Translations under genes and position numbers: made by a program
From: JALYQB01 sp035640155
Lineage (GTDB): Bacteria > Actinomycetota > Actinomycetes > Mycobacteriales > Pseudonocardiaceae
Length of the DNA stretch: 18,417 nt
Direction: 5' to 3'
Assembly (NCBI GenBank): GCA_035640155.1
Contig: DASQWR010000246.1
Span: forward strand, 1 to 18,417
The notes under the pieces: model-generated
Told to the model about the DNA's origin: nothing
Seen by the model: only the letters and a program-made list of their open reading frames with translations
Database searches by the model: none
Shown here: piece by piece, positions 1 through 7,462 of the stretch
Layout of the letters: every line of letters starts with the position of its first letter
How positions within the stretch are numbered: position 1 is the stretch's first letter

Positions 1-267
1 CCGGGCCACCAGGTGGCCGGCCCGGCTCTCCTCCCGGGTCGGCAGCGCGCCGGCCCGATCGGGCAGGCAGGCCACCGTCTCCGACCACTCGAGCCCGTCG
101 AGGTCGAGCACCACCTGGTGTGAGGCCCCGAGCACCCGCAGCTCCACCGACACACCCGGCAGCTCCACCCGATGGGTGCCCAGTGCGGGCAGCCGGTCCA
201 GGCCGAAGGCCAGGCTGAGGTCGGCGGCGCGGGAGTCGACGAACGGTGCCGCGATGAGCGCTCTCAC
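1..267 (-). CDS. DUF2617 family protein, N-terminal part (truncated by window edge)
   Basis: The first 89 codons are present and the gene runs off the left edge. It starts with GTG at 267-265, overlapping the TGA of the upstream DUF4178 gene as GTGA, so the two are translationally coupled. The N-terminus reads MRALIAAPFVDSRAADLSLA and continues with alternating beta-type segments such as VELPGVSVELRVLGASHQVV. I recognise this as the DUF2617 family, whose function is unknown. In mycobacteria the same pair (DUF4178 then DUF2617, Rv2597-Rv2598) precedes a DUF4247 protein, a DUF350 membrane protein and a spermidine-synthase-like SpeE. Those would be expected just left of this window, which is an inference from synteny. 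The fragment is too short to say more. Confidence 0.7.
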   Translation of the reverse strand, partial: MRALIAAPFVDSRAADLSLAFGLDRLPALGTHRVELPGVSVELRVLGASHQVVLDLDGLEWSETVACLPDRAGALPTREESRAGHLVAR

Positions 268-878
268 GGCCGGGTGCTGCCAGCCGGGTAGACCCGCAGC
301 GCGGAGAGCACCACCGCCTCGCCGACCCCGGCCTCCCACTTCCCGCCGTCGAAGCGCTCGAAGCTCAGTGCACGCCCGCCGTCGCCGGTGTAGTCGACGT
401 ACTCCACGCTGCCCTGCTCCGCGAGCGAGGTGGTGCCCTCGGAGCGGTAATGGGCGGTGCCACGCTCGTCGAGCCGGTAGGTCACACCGTCGACCTCCAT
501 CTGCTCCCCGCCCGGCTCGGCAGGTACGTCGCGCTCGGTCCAGAGCACCACCTCGACGTCGGGGTCCGCCTCCACCGAGATCCAGCACCGGGCACTGCGG
601 GCGTCGTCGAGGAAGTGCTCGGCCCAGCTGTAGCCACCCTCGGTCAACCGCAGCGAGCCGCGGACGAAGTACAGGGTGCCGCGGTAGTCGACCATGTCCC
701 CGGCCCGCAGGGTCCGGACGTCGGTGACGCCCTCGTGACTGGCCAGCGGGTCGACCGGAGCGGCCGGTTCCGGCGGAGGGCCGGGTCGCGAGCGGCGACG
801 GAGCTTCAACGCTACGGCGATCACCGCGCCGACGGCGAGCAGCACGAGCACCACGACCAACAACGTGTCCATCCGCAT
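264..878 (-). CDS. DUF4178 domain membrane-anchored protein
   Basis: The protein has 204 residues from the first ATG, or 202 from the second ATG (start at 872). The second start is preferred: a GAGGGG ribosome site lies 8 nt before it but only 2 nt before the first ATG. Residues 4-25 form one hydrophobic helix followed by KLRRRSR, so the chain is probably an N-out, C-in single-pass protein with a Pro-rich linker (about 31-45). Residues 55-200 are a mostly beta DUF4178 domain, with the typical DMVDYRGTLYFVRG start and a WISVEADPDVEVVLWTE strand pair. Length matches mycobacterial Rv2597 (about 206 aa, from memory). The family's role is unknown, but it travels with DUF2617, DUF350 and polyamine-type SpeE genes in an envelope-associated operon. 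It lies 72 bp downstream of the kinase stop, with a candidate promoter of its own between them. Confidence 0.85.
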   Translation of the reverse strand: MRMDTLLVVVLVLLAVGAVIAVALKLRRRSRPGPPPEPAAPVDPLASHEGVTDVRTLRAGDMVDYRGTLYFVRGSLRLTEGGYSWAEHFLDDARSARCWISVEADPDVEVVLWTERDVPAEPGGEQMEVDGVTYRLDERGTAHYRSEGTTSLAEQGSVEYVDYTGDGGRALSFERFDGGKWEAGVGEAVVLSALRVYPAGSTRP

Positions 879-904
879 GTCCCCTCATCCGGTCGCGATC
901 ACCG

Positions 905-910
905 AGCATA
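905..910 (-). promoter_or_regulatory. Candidate -10 box for the DUF4178/DUF2617 operon
   Basis: Read on the minus strand this is TATGCT, matching the actinobacterial TAnnnT -10 pattern. It lies about 33 nt upstream of the preferred ATG (872), within the 72-bp gap after the kinase gene. I see no clear -35 box at 16-18 bp, so the call rests on the hexamer and its position only. Confidence 0.35.
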
Positions 911-950
911 GGCCCCGCACCAGGCTCCGTAGCGAGGCGCCGCCACGGAG

Positions 951-2909
951 TCAGGGCGTGATGAGCCGCACGGCGCTGTCCGGTTCCGCGACGCTCCCGC
1001 CGCCGGGGGTCTGGAAGAGCACCCGGCTGGAGTCGTCACCGAAGAACTGCCGGACAGTGGCCCGCAGCCCGGCGTCGGCGAGGATCTGCCGCGCCTCGGC
1101 CACCGTCCGCCCGGTGACGTCGGGCACCACGAGCGCGGTGCTCACCAGCAGGGTCACCTCGGTGCCGCGGAGGGTGTCCTCACCGGCCGGCGGCTTGGTG
1201 CCGATCGCCCGCCCGCCGGGGACCTCGCCGTCGAAATGCCGCTCGACGCGGGAGACGGAGAGGCCGTCGTCCGCGAGTGCCGCCGTGGCATCCGCCTCCG
1301 TCAGCGTGCGGACATCCGGCACCGTGGTCGGCGCGACCCCCCGGCTCACCACGACGGTCACCGGTGCGCCCACGGTGAGTACGGTGCCCGGCTCCGGCCG
1401 CAGCCCGGCCACCTCACCCTCCGGCACGGTGTCGCTGAACTCGGCCGCCGCGGGATCGGTGACGGGGCGCAGGTCCGCGTCGGTGACGAGGCGCTCGGCG
1501 TCCTCGACCGAGGTGCCCGGGGGCAGGTCCGGCACCACCGGCGGCCCCAGCGAGACGACCAGCTCGATGTCGGTGCCGCGGATCGCCCGCTCACCCACGG
1601 GGGGATCGGTGCCGATCACTCGGTCGAGCGGCATCAAGTCGGAGTGGTCCTCGACGATCTCGGTGTCGAGGTCGGCCTCGGTCAGCAGGGCTTCGGCGGC
1701 GGCGCGGTCCAGGCCCGTCACCGACGGCACCGATGTCCACCGCCCCGCGCCCAACCACCAGGCGGCGGTGCCGACCGCGCAGGCCAGCAGCAGCACCACC
1801 GTCAGCCAGGCGCGGAACGCCCGGCGGCTGCGTGACCGCTGACGCTCGTACTGGTCCCGGCGTGCGTACTGGTCCCGGTCGTACTGGTTACGGGGCGGCA
1901 CCGGGGGGCGGGCGGGTGCCGCCGCGGGTACGTCGTTCCGGGTGATGGCCCGGGTCCCGCGTGGGCCCACCTGCCCGGCGGCCGTCGACCTACCCGGATC
2001 GTGCGCTGCGGTCGGCGGCACCTGCCCGGGCACCGGCACGCTCACCCCGCGGATGCCGAGCTCGCTGCGCACCTCGCGCAGCGCGAGCAGGAACGCCGAG
2101 GCATCCTCCGGCCGGAGGGCCGGGTCGCGGCGGGTAGCGCCCACCACGAGCTCGTCGAGGCGTGTCGGCAGGTCGGGCAGCACCGAGCTCGGCGGCGGGA
2201 CGTCGTCGTTGACGTGCCGGTAGGCCACCGAGAGCGCGGTGTCGCCGGTGTAGGGGGGCCGGCCGGTGAGCAGCTCGTAGAGCAGCACCCCGGTGGCATA
2301 GACGTCGCTGCGGGGATCGGCCGTGCCGGTGGCGACCTGCTCGGGGGAGAGGTAGGCGACGGTGCCGAGGATGACGTTGCCGGTGGTGATGCTGGCCTCC
2401 GCGAGCGCTCGGACCAGCCCGAAGTCTGCGACCTTGACCACCCCGCCCAAGCCGATCAGCACGTTCTCCGGCTTGACGTCACGGTGCACCAGGCCCGCGC
2501 TGTGCGCGGCGGCCAGCGCGGAGAGCACCTGCTCGGCAACCGAGAGCGCCAGCGGAACGGGCAACGCACCGCGGTCAGCGAGCAGGTCGCGCAGCGTGCC
2601 GCCGGACACCAGCTCCATCACCAGGAACACGTGATCCCCGGCCGGGGAGCGGTCGATGCCCTGGTCGAACACGTCCACCACGCCGGGATGGTTCAGCCGG
2701 GCGGCGGCGCGGGCCTCACGCTCGAAGCGCTGCAGGAATCCCGGATCACCGGCGAAGCCGAGCGCCATCACCTTGATCGCGACCGGGCGCTCGAGCCGCA
2801 CGTCGATGCCCCGGTACACCGTGGACATCCCACCCCGGGCCAGCACCGCGCCGACCCGGTAACGCCCATCGAGTAGGACGCCGACCAGCCCGTCGATCCG
2901 CTGCGTCAC
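951..2909 (-). CDS. pknL: PASTA-domain Ser/Thr protein kinase (PknL-type)
   Basis: This is a 652-aa membrane kinase that phosphorylates Ser/Thr on envelope or regulatory proteins. GTG 2909 is chosen because GGAG lies 5 nt upstream and the kinase fold starts at once. The reading frame stays open upstream only as antisense of the aldehyde dehydrogenase gene. Kinase domain (about 15-280): glycine loop near 20-27, Lys46, alpha-C Glu65, HRD 142-144 with Asn149, DFG 162-164, SPE 188-190, so all catalytic residues are present. A juxtamembrane linker (285-364) ends in a Tyr-rich repeat. There is one TM helix (about 366-387), then four extracellular PASTA repeats (about 393-455, 457-524, 527-592, 593-652) that likely sense muropeptides or lipid II. 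Position beside the Rv2175c-type gene identifies it as the PknL orthologue. As I recall, M. tuberculosis PknL lacks PASTA repeats while corynebacterial PknL has them. Confidence 0.9.
   Translation of the reverse strand: MTQRIDGLVGVLLDGRYRVGAVLARGGMSTVYRGIDVRLERPVAIKVMALGFAGDPGFLQRFEREARAAARLNHPGVVDVFDQGIDRSPAGDHVFLVMELVSGGTLRDLLADRGALPVPLALSVAEQVLSALAAAHSAGLVHRDVKPENVLIGLGGVVKVADFGLVRALAEASITTGNVILGTVAYLSPEQVATGTADPRSDVYATGVLLYELLTGRPPYTGDTALSVAYRHVNDDVPPPSSVLPDLPTRLDELVVGATRRDPALRPEDASAFLLALREVRSELGIRGVSVPVPGQVPPTAAHDPGRSTAAGQVGPRGTRAITRNDVPAAAPARPPVPPRNQYDRDQYARRDQYERQRSRSRRAFRAWLTVVLLLACAVGTAAWWLGAGRWTSVPSVTGLDRAAAEALLTEADLDTEIVEDHSDLMPLDRVIGTDPPVGERAIRGTDIELVVSLGPPVVPDLPPGTSVEDAERLVTDADLRPVTDPAAAEFSDTVPEGEVAGLRPEPGTVLTVGAPVTVVVSRGVAPTTVPDVRTLTEADATAALADDGLSVSRVERHFDGEVPGGRAIGTKPPAGEDTLRGTEVTLLVSTALVVPDVTGRTVAEARQILADAGLRATVRQFFGDDSSRVLFQTPGGGSVAEPDSAVRLITP
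1839..1892 (-). repeat. Short tandem repeat encoding QYxR motifs in the kinase linker
   Basis: Three near-copies of a unit containing cgtactggt(c/t)c lie side by side, at about 1848, 1866 and 1881 on the plus strand. On the coding strand they give NQYDR-DQYARR-DQYERQR (residues about 341-357), just before the membrane helix. The result is a charged, Tyr-rich repeat in an otherwise Pro/Ala linker. Confidence 0.6.
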
Positions 2910-2928
2910 ACCCGCTCCACAGCACCCG

Positions 2929-2934
2929 ATCGTA
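2929..2934 (-). promoter_or_regulatory. Candidate -10 box for the kinase gene
   Basis: On the minus strand TACGAT (TAnnnT type) lies 19 nt upstream of the GTG start, leaving a short leader that still contains the GGAG ribosome site. The 115-bp region 2910-3024 must hold the promoters of both divergent genes (kinase and aldehyde dehydrogenase). I do not see a convincing -35 for either. A GTACGTAC self-complementary run overlaps the site. Confidence 0.3.
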
Positions 2935-3024
2935 CGTACCACTCCCGGGGTGCCGTGACACCATTCCAGGGCTGTACCTGTCCACTCTCGATCCTGCCTG
3001 CGGGCTGCGAAAGGTGACCGCGAG

Positions 3025-4491
3025 ATGAGCTCAGACCGCGAGCACGCCGTCGTCGATGCCGTGAACACCGAGTTGCTGATCGGTGGCCGGTGGCGGTCGG
3101 CGACGGGCAACGAGACGTTGGACGTCGAGGACCCAGCGACCGGCACGGTGCTTACCTCGGTGGCCGACGCCTCCCCCGAGGACGGAGTGGCGGCGCTGGA
3201 CGCGGCGGTGGCCGCCCAAGCCGACTGGGCGGCCACCGCCCCGCGGAAGCGCGGCGAGGTCCTGCGCCGGGCCTTCGAGCTGATGACCGCGCGCACCGAC
3301 GACCTCGCGTTGTTGATGACCCTGGAGATGGGCAAGACGATCGCCGAGTCCAAAGCCGAGATCGCATACGCGGCGGAGTTCTTCCGCTGGTTCGCCGAGG
3401 AGGCGGTGCGCATCGGGGGCGACTACGCGGTCTCGGTCAACGGCCGGGGCCGCAAGCTGGTCATGCGCCAGCCGGTCGGCCCGTGTCTGCTGATAACGCC
3501 GTGGAACTTCCCGGCCGCGATGGGCACTCGCAAGATCGGTCCCGCGGTCGCGGCAGGCTGCACGATGGTGATGAAGCCCGCCCAGCAGACCCCGCTGTCG
3601 ATGCTCGCGCTCGCCGGCATCCTCATCGAGGCCGGGCTGCCCGACGGCGTGCTCAACATCGTCACCACCAGGAGCACCGGCAAGGTGATGGAACCGCTGA
3701 TCCGCGACCGGCGGGCCCGAAAGCTCTCGTTCACCGGCTCCACCGCGGTGGGCCGGATGCTCATCGAGCAGTCCGCCGAGCAGGTGCTCCGGACGTCGAT
3801 GGAGCTCGGCGGCAATGCCCCGTTCCTGGTGTTCGCCGACGCCGATCTCGACGCCGCCGTGGACGGGGCGATGACCGCGAAGATGCGAAACATCGGCGAG
3901 GCGTGCACCGCGGCGAACCGGTTCTACGTGCACCAGGACGTGGTTGAGGAGTTCTCCCGACGCCTCGCCGAAAGAATGGACGCCCTGAGGATCGGTCGTG
4001 GTACCGAGGACGGCGTCGACGTCGGGCCGCTCATCGACGGTGACCAGCGCGGCAAGGTGCAGGGCCTGGTCAGTGACGCGATGGACAGGGGTGCCCGCGT
4101 GCTGGTCGGCGGCAAGTCGGTCGAGGGCGCGGGCTACTTCTACCGGCCCACCCTGCTCACCGACGTCCCGATCGAGGCGCGGCTGCAGCGGGAGGAGATC
4201 TTCGGCCCGGTTGCGCCGATCACCTCGTTCCGTGACGAAGACGAGGCACTCGCCGACGCCAACAACACCGAGTTCGGTCTGGTCGGTTACGTCTACACGG
4301 CGAACCTGAACCGGGCGCTGCGGGTCAGCGAGCGCCTGGAGGTGGGGATGGTCGGGCTGAACCAGGGCATGGTGTCCAACCCCGCCGCGCCGTTCGGCGG
4401 GATCAAGCACTCCGGGCTCGGCCGGGAGGGTGGCAACGTCGGCATCGACGAGTACCTGGAGACCAAGTACATCGCCATCGGTGGGTTGTGA
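3025..4491 (+). CDS. gabD: NAD(P)-dependent aldehyde dehydrogenase, succinate-semialdehyde dehydrogenase type
   Basis: The protein has 488 aa, full length for the ALDH superfamily. It would oxidise succinate semialdehyde (or a related aldehyde) to the acid in the cytoplasm, feeding the TCA cycle. Visible motifs: PWNFP at 159-163 and Lys184 (cofactor binding), FTGST 236-240, general-base Glu260 in MELGGNAP, and catalytic Cys294 in NIGEACTAANR. The Glu-to-Cys spacing of 34 is the standard one. C-terminal EEIFGPV and the PFGGIKHSGLGREGG ending are typical of the GabD branch. The loop has a single Cys: the second Cys found two residues later in E. coli-type GabD is Ala here, so the redox switch proposed for those enzymes is absent. 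An AAAGGTGA site precedes the ATG. It is divergent from the kinase. Exact substrate preference cannot be read from sequence. Confidence 0.85.
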   Translation: MSSDREHAVVDAVNTELLIGGRWRSATGNETLDVEDPATGTVLTSVADASPEDGVAALDAAVAAQADWAATAPRKRGEVLRRAFELMTARTDDLALLMTLEMGKTIAESKAEIAYAAEFFRWFAEEAVRIGGDYAVSVNGRGRKLVMRQPVGPCLLITPWNFPAAMGTRKIGPAVAAGCTMVMKPAQQTPLSMLALAGILIEAGLPDGVLNIVTTRSTGKVMEPLIRDRRARKLSFTGSTAVGRMLIEQSAEQVLRTSMELGGNAPFLVFADADLDAAVDGAMTAKMRNIGEACTAANRFYVHQDVVEEFSRRLAERMDALRIGRGTEDGVDVGPLIDGDQRGKVQGLVSDAMDRGARVLVGGKSVEGAGYFYRPTLLTDVPIEARLQREEIFGPVAPITSFRDEDEALADANNTEFGLVGYVYTANLNRALRVSERLEVGMVGLNQGMVSNPAAPFGGIKHSGLGREGGNVGIDEYLETKYIAIGGL

Positions 4492-4524
4492 GCACAGCCG
4501 GCGCGCTCAGTCCCGCGGAGGCGG

Positions 4525-4539
4525 CATGATTGCGACGTG
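4525..4539 (+). promoter_or_regulatory. Leaderless-type start: -10-like box 6 nt before GTG of the Rv2175c-like gene
   Basis: CATGAT (4525-4530) is followed by six bases and then the GTG start at 4537. This is the spacing of actinobacterial leaderless transcripts. A GGAGG at 4517-4521 is too far from the GTG (15 nt) to be a normal ribosome site. It is instead well placed for a four-codon ATG mini-ORF (4526-4540) whose TGA overlaps the GTG, so leadered coupling through that mini-ORF is the alternative. No clear -35 is seen. Confidence 0.4.
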
Positions 4540-4908
4540 AGTGAGATCCCTGCCGTCCCCGACGTGCTGGACCCCCGGATCCCCGTGCTACCGCTGCCCG
4601 ACGTGGCGCAGCGGTTGGGCCAGCCGATGACCCGGGTGCATCGGATGCTGCGCGACGGTCAGCTGCTGGCGGTGCGACGCGACGGGGTGCCCGTGGTGCC
4701 CGCCGACTTCCTCGCCGACCAGGAGCCGGCCGTGGTCAAGCACCTGCTGGGCACGCTGACCGTGCTGCGCGACGCCGGGTTCTCCGACGAGGAGATGCTG
4801 CGCTGGCTGTTCACTCCGGACGACACGCTGCCCGGCACCCCCATCGGGGCGTTGCGGTCCGACCGGGGCCGGGAGGTCAGGCGACGGGCCCAGGCGCTGG
4901 CGTTCTGA
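4537..4908 (+). CDS. Rv2175c-family winged helix-turn-helix DNA-binding protein
   Basis: The protein has 123 aa. Residues about 17-60 (LPLPDVAQRLGQPMTRVHRMLRDGQLLAVRRDGVPVVPADFL) form the winged HTH: helix, recognition helix with TRVHRMLRDG, then a short beta wing. Residues 66-123 are the helical C-terminal part (LGTLTVLRDAGFSDEEMLRWLF), typical of the Rv2175c C-terminal domain. In M. tuberculosis Rv2175c binds DNA and is a substrate of PknL, the kinase encoded nearby. Here the kinase lies on the other side of the aldehyde dehydrogenase gene. The N-terminal tail before the HTH is short and has Ser2 as its only hydroxyl residue. No in-frame start exists between the previous gene's stop and this GTG, so the tail is not mis-annotated. 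Its 3' end overlaps crtB tail to tail by 32 bp. Confidence 0.85.
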   Translation: MSEIPAVPDVLDPRIPVLPLPDVAQRLGQPMTRVHRMLRDGQLLAVRRDGVPVVPADFLADQEPAVVKHLLGTLTVLRDAGFSDEEMLRWLFTPDDTLPGTPIGALRSDRGREVRRRAQALAF

Positions 4909-5857
4909 GCACCTGCGGCAGGGCGCGGGCCGACAGCGCGCGAGCCAGGCCGGGGACGGCGACCCGCAGCCGCCGGCCGCGGGGAACAGCCACCCGGCGT
5001 CCCAGGACGTCGTAGCCAGCGTCGACGATCTCGTCGAGGATTCCGCAGTACAGGGTGAAGGCGGTGGCCACGCAGGCCCGCGACACCGGGGAGAGCATGG
5101 GCAGACCCGGCGCGGCCCGCCGGTAGATCGCCCGGGTCAGCGCGACCAGGTGGGCCAGTGCCCGACGCACTCGCGGGTCGCACCGCCGGGTGGTGCGGCA
5201 CCACCGCAGCAGCTCCGGGTCCACCCCGAACGCGGCGAGCTCGTCGGCGGGCAGGTACACCCGGCCGCGATCGAGGTCCTCCCCGACGTCGCGCAGGAAG
5301 TTGGTGACCTGGAACGCCACCCCCAGCGCGGCGGCCGCCGGCTCGGCCTGCGCGCGGGGCACCACGGTCCCCAGCACCGGCAGCACCTGCAGCCCGATCA
5401 CCGCGGCGGATCCGTGCACGTAGCGGGTGAGCTCGTCGAAGGTGGCGTAACCGGCGACCCCGCCCGCGTCCACCGGCCGGTCCATCCGCATCGAGGTCAT
5501 GAAGTCCTCGAAGTGCTGGGGGTCGATCTCGTAGCGTCGTATGGTGTCCACCAGCGCGGCGAGCACCGGGTGCGCCGAGCCACCGGTGGCAAGACCCCGG
5601 CGCAGCTGCTCGGTGAGCCCGTCGAGCTGGGCGAGCCGCTCGGCCCACGGCCGGGTGTCGGAGAGATCGTCGACGATGTCGTCGGCGAAACGTGCGAAGC
5701 CGTACAAGGCGTGGATCGCGGGCCGGGAACCCGCCGGCAGCAGCCGAGTGGCGAGGAAGTAGGTCCGGCCGTGAGCGGCGTTGAGCGCCCGGCACCGCAG
5801 ATAGGACTGCCGCAACGCCGGGTCTGTGATCCCGGCGGCGTCGAGCTCGCGGCTCAC
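4877..5857 (-). CDS. crtB: Phytoene synthase (squalene/phytoene synthase family)
   Basis: The protein has 326 aa and starts at GTG 5857, overlapping the mptA stop as GTGA. It joins two geranylgeranyl diphosphates head to head into phytoene via prephytoene diphosphate. Trans-isoprenyl synthase motifs are clear: first Asp-rich motif DDIVD at 59-63 in YGFARFADDIVDD, and the second in QVTNFLRDVGEDLDRGRVYLP (about 183-203, with D190 and D194 as Mg ligands). SYLRCRALNAAHGRTYFLATRLLP (about 18-41) is the usual N-terminal signature. It is the last gene of the crtE-crtI-mptA-crtB operon, with which it is translationally coupled. Squalene synthase is less likely because crtE and crtI are in the same operon. 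Confidence 0.92.
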   Translation of the reverse strand: MSRELDAAGITDPALRQSYLRCRALNAAHGRTYFLATRLLPAGSRPAIHALYGFARFADDIVDDLSDTRPWAERLAQLDGLTEQLRRGLATGGSAHPVLAALVDTIRRYEIDPQHFEDFMTSMRMDRPVDAGGVAGYATFDELTRYVHGSAAVIGLQVLPVLGTVVPRAQAEPAAAALGVAFQVTNFLRDVGEDLDRGRVYLPADELAAFGVDPELLRWCRTTRRCDPRVRRALAHLVALTRAIYRRAAPGLPMLSPVSRACVATAFTLYCGILDEIVDAGYDVLGRRVAVPRGRRLRVAVPGLARALSARALPQVLRTPAPGPVA

Positions 5858-7458
5858 CCGGTGCCCGTCCCGGACGTCGCGGCGGCATCGCGGGGGCCCC
5901 GCACCCGAGGGGGCTGGCGCCGGGCGCGGACCCGCAGCGGGTCGGGCCACAGCAGGGACACCGCGGCCAGCACCGAGACCGCGACCGTCCCCGTCATGTA
6001 CGGCCAGGACGTCAACGCCATCTCCCCGTTCGGGTAGCTGGAGAGCACGAGCCACGTCGACGCCGCCACCACGAGCGCGAGCGCCCGGGGCGTCCAGGCG
6101 AAGCAGGCGCCGAGCACGAGCCCCCAGGTGAGGTACCAGGGCAGCGTCGCGGGGGCGAGCACCGCCGAGGCCAGCAGGAGGTACGCCGCCCGGCGCATCG
6201 CGTCCGGGCCGCCCTCCCGGGCCATCCACCACTGCCGGACCAGCAGGGCGAGCAGCAGTCCGGAGCCGAGCAGCCGGGCCACCTCGATGAACGGCCTGGC
6301 TTCGACGTCGAGGAACAGCCCGGTGAGGCCGTGGGCGAGCTGACCGACCCCGGTGGGCAGCGACATCCAGTTGTAGATCGTCTCCGAGGGTGCGTCGAGT
6401 GCGGAGATCCAGCCCAGGTTGACTCCGGACACCAGGGTGACTCCGGCGAACACCCCGACGAAGACCGCGAGCGCCGGTGGACCCGCCTTGAGCAGCCGGG
6501 CCCACCGGTTTCCGGGCAGCCGCGATGCCCAGATCAGGACCAGGAAGGGCAGCGCTACCCCCGCGGACGCCTTGACCGTCATGGCGACAGTGACGACGGC
6601 GATGCCGGCCACGTGCCGGCCCCGCAGCGTCAGCAACGTCCCCGCTGCGAGCAGGCCGATCATGAGCAGGTCGTTGTGCGGGCCGCCGACCAGGTGCACC
6701 AACGTCATCGGGTTGGCGACGACGAGCCACAGCGTCACGGGCGCGTTCCCGCCGAGCCGCTCGGCGAGCCGGGGAAGCGCGTAGACCAGCAGGCCGAGGC
6801 CGCTCAGCAGCACCAGGCGCATCCCGATCACGCCAAGGACGGTGTTGTCCCCCGTCACCCAGTACATGATCTTCGAGATGAACAGGAACAGCGGGCCGTA
6901 GGGTGCGGGCGTGGTTTGCCAGACGTAGTGCACGTTGTCCGGGACCGGCCCCGGCGGCAGCTCGACGGGGCCCACCTCGTACGGGTCGAGCCCGTGCAGT
7001 TCCAGCGCACCCTGGCCGAGGTAGCTGTAGACGTCGCGGGTGAACAGCGGCGGCGAGACGAGCAGAGGCGCGATCCACACCGCACCGGCCGCGAGCAGGT
7101 TGCTGCTGGTCACGCCCCCGCGCAGCACGTCGCGGCCCAACCGCACCCAGGCCCACACGACGAGTCCGAACCCGACGTAGAGCACCATGGTGGCCAGGTC
7201 GCGGCCGTGGCCGTAACGCACCCAGGACAGCGGACTGCCGGTGATCAGCGGATCCTGCACGAGGATGCCGCCGGCTCCCACAGCACCGGCCGCGAGCAGC
7301 ACGGAACCCAGCAGGCCGAGCAGGACGGTGCCGGATGCCAGGCGCTCCGCCCGGATCCGGTCGAGCAGTGAGCACCCCGGTGCAGTCGCCACAGAGCCCA
7401 CGGTCACGTCGGGCTCGGTGGCGGCTGGGGTCGGGCTCGGGCTCATTGCGCGGCACAT
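5854..7458 (-). CDS. mptA: Alpha-(1->6)-mannosyltransferase MptA, polyprenyl-phosphomannose dependent
   Basis: This is a polytopic GT-C glycosyltransferase of 534 aa from ATG 7458 (530 aa from ATG 7446; neither has a strong ribosome site). In mycobacteria and corynebacteria MptA extends the alpha-1,6-mannan core of lipomannan on the outer face of the membrane, using polyprenyl-phosphate-mannose. About a dozen hydrophobic segments run from residue 44 to the end. The conserved acidic loop site is RDVYSYLGQG (Asp142), followed by HGLDPYEVGP. Further family features are PAPYGPLFLFISK, ANPMTLVHLVGGPHNDLLM and LPWYLTWGL. The start lies four bases after the crtI stop and its stop overlaps the crtB start, so it is embedded in a carotenoid operon. 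In M. tuberculosis the same gene (Rv2174) directly follows a prenyl synthase (Rv2173). Confidence 0.88.
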   Translation of the reverse strand: MCRAMSPSPTPAATEPDVTVGSVATAPGCSLLDRIRAERLASGTVLLGLLGSVLLAAGAVGAGGILVQDPLITGSPLSWVRYGHGRDLATMVLYVGFGLVVWAWVRLGRDVLRGGVTSSNLLAAGAVWIAPLLVSPPLFTRDVYSYLGQGALELHGLDPYEVGPVELPPGPVPDNVHYVWQTTPAPYGPLFLFISKIMYWVTGDNTVLGVIGMRLVLLSGLGLLVYALPRLAERLGGNAPVTLWLVVANPMTLVHLVGGPHNDLLMIGLLAAGTLLTLRGRHVAGIAVVTVAMTVKASAGVALPFLVLIWASRLPGNRWARLLKAGPPALAVFVGVFAGVTLVSGVNLGWISALDAPSETIYNWMSLPTGVGQLAHGLTGLFLDVEARPFIEVARLLGSGLLLALLVRQWWMAREGGPDAMRRAAYLLLASAVLAPATLPWYLTWGLVLGACFAWTPRALALVVAASTWLVLSSYPNGEMALTSWPYMTGTVAVSVLAAVSLLWPDPLRVRARRQPPRVRGPRDAAATSGTGTG

Positions 7459-7462
7459 GCTT

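Noticed and set aside
2910..3413. N-terminal 168-residue extension of the kinase reading frame
   Set aside because: It is antisense to the aldehyde dehydrogenase gene, has no kinase-family sequence, and a GTG with a good ribosome site lies at 2909.
3031..4410. 459-codon open frame on the minus strand
   Set aside because: It is antisense of the clear aldehyde dehydrogenase, with His/Arg/Gly-rich composition typical of shadow frames in GC-rich DNA.
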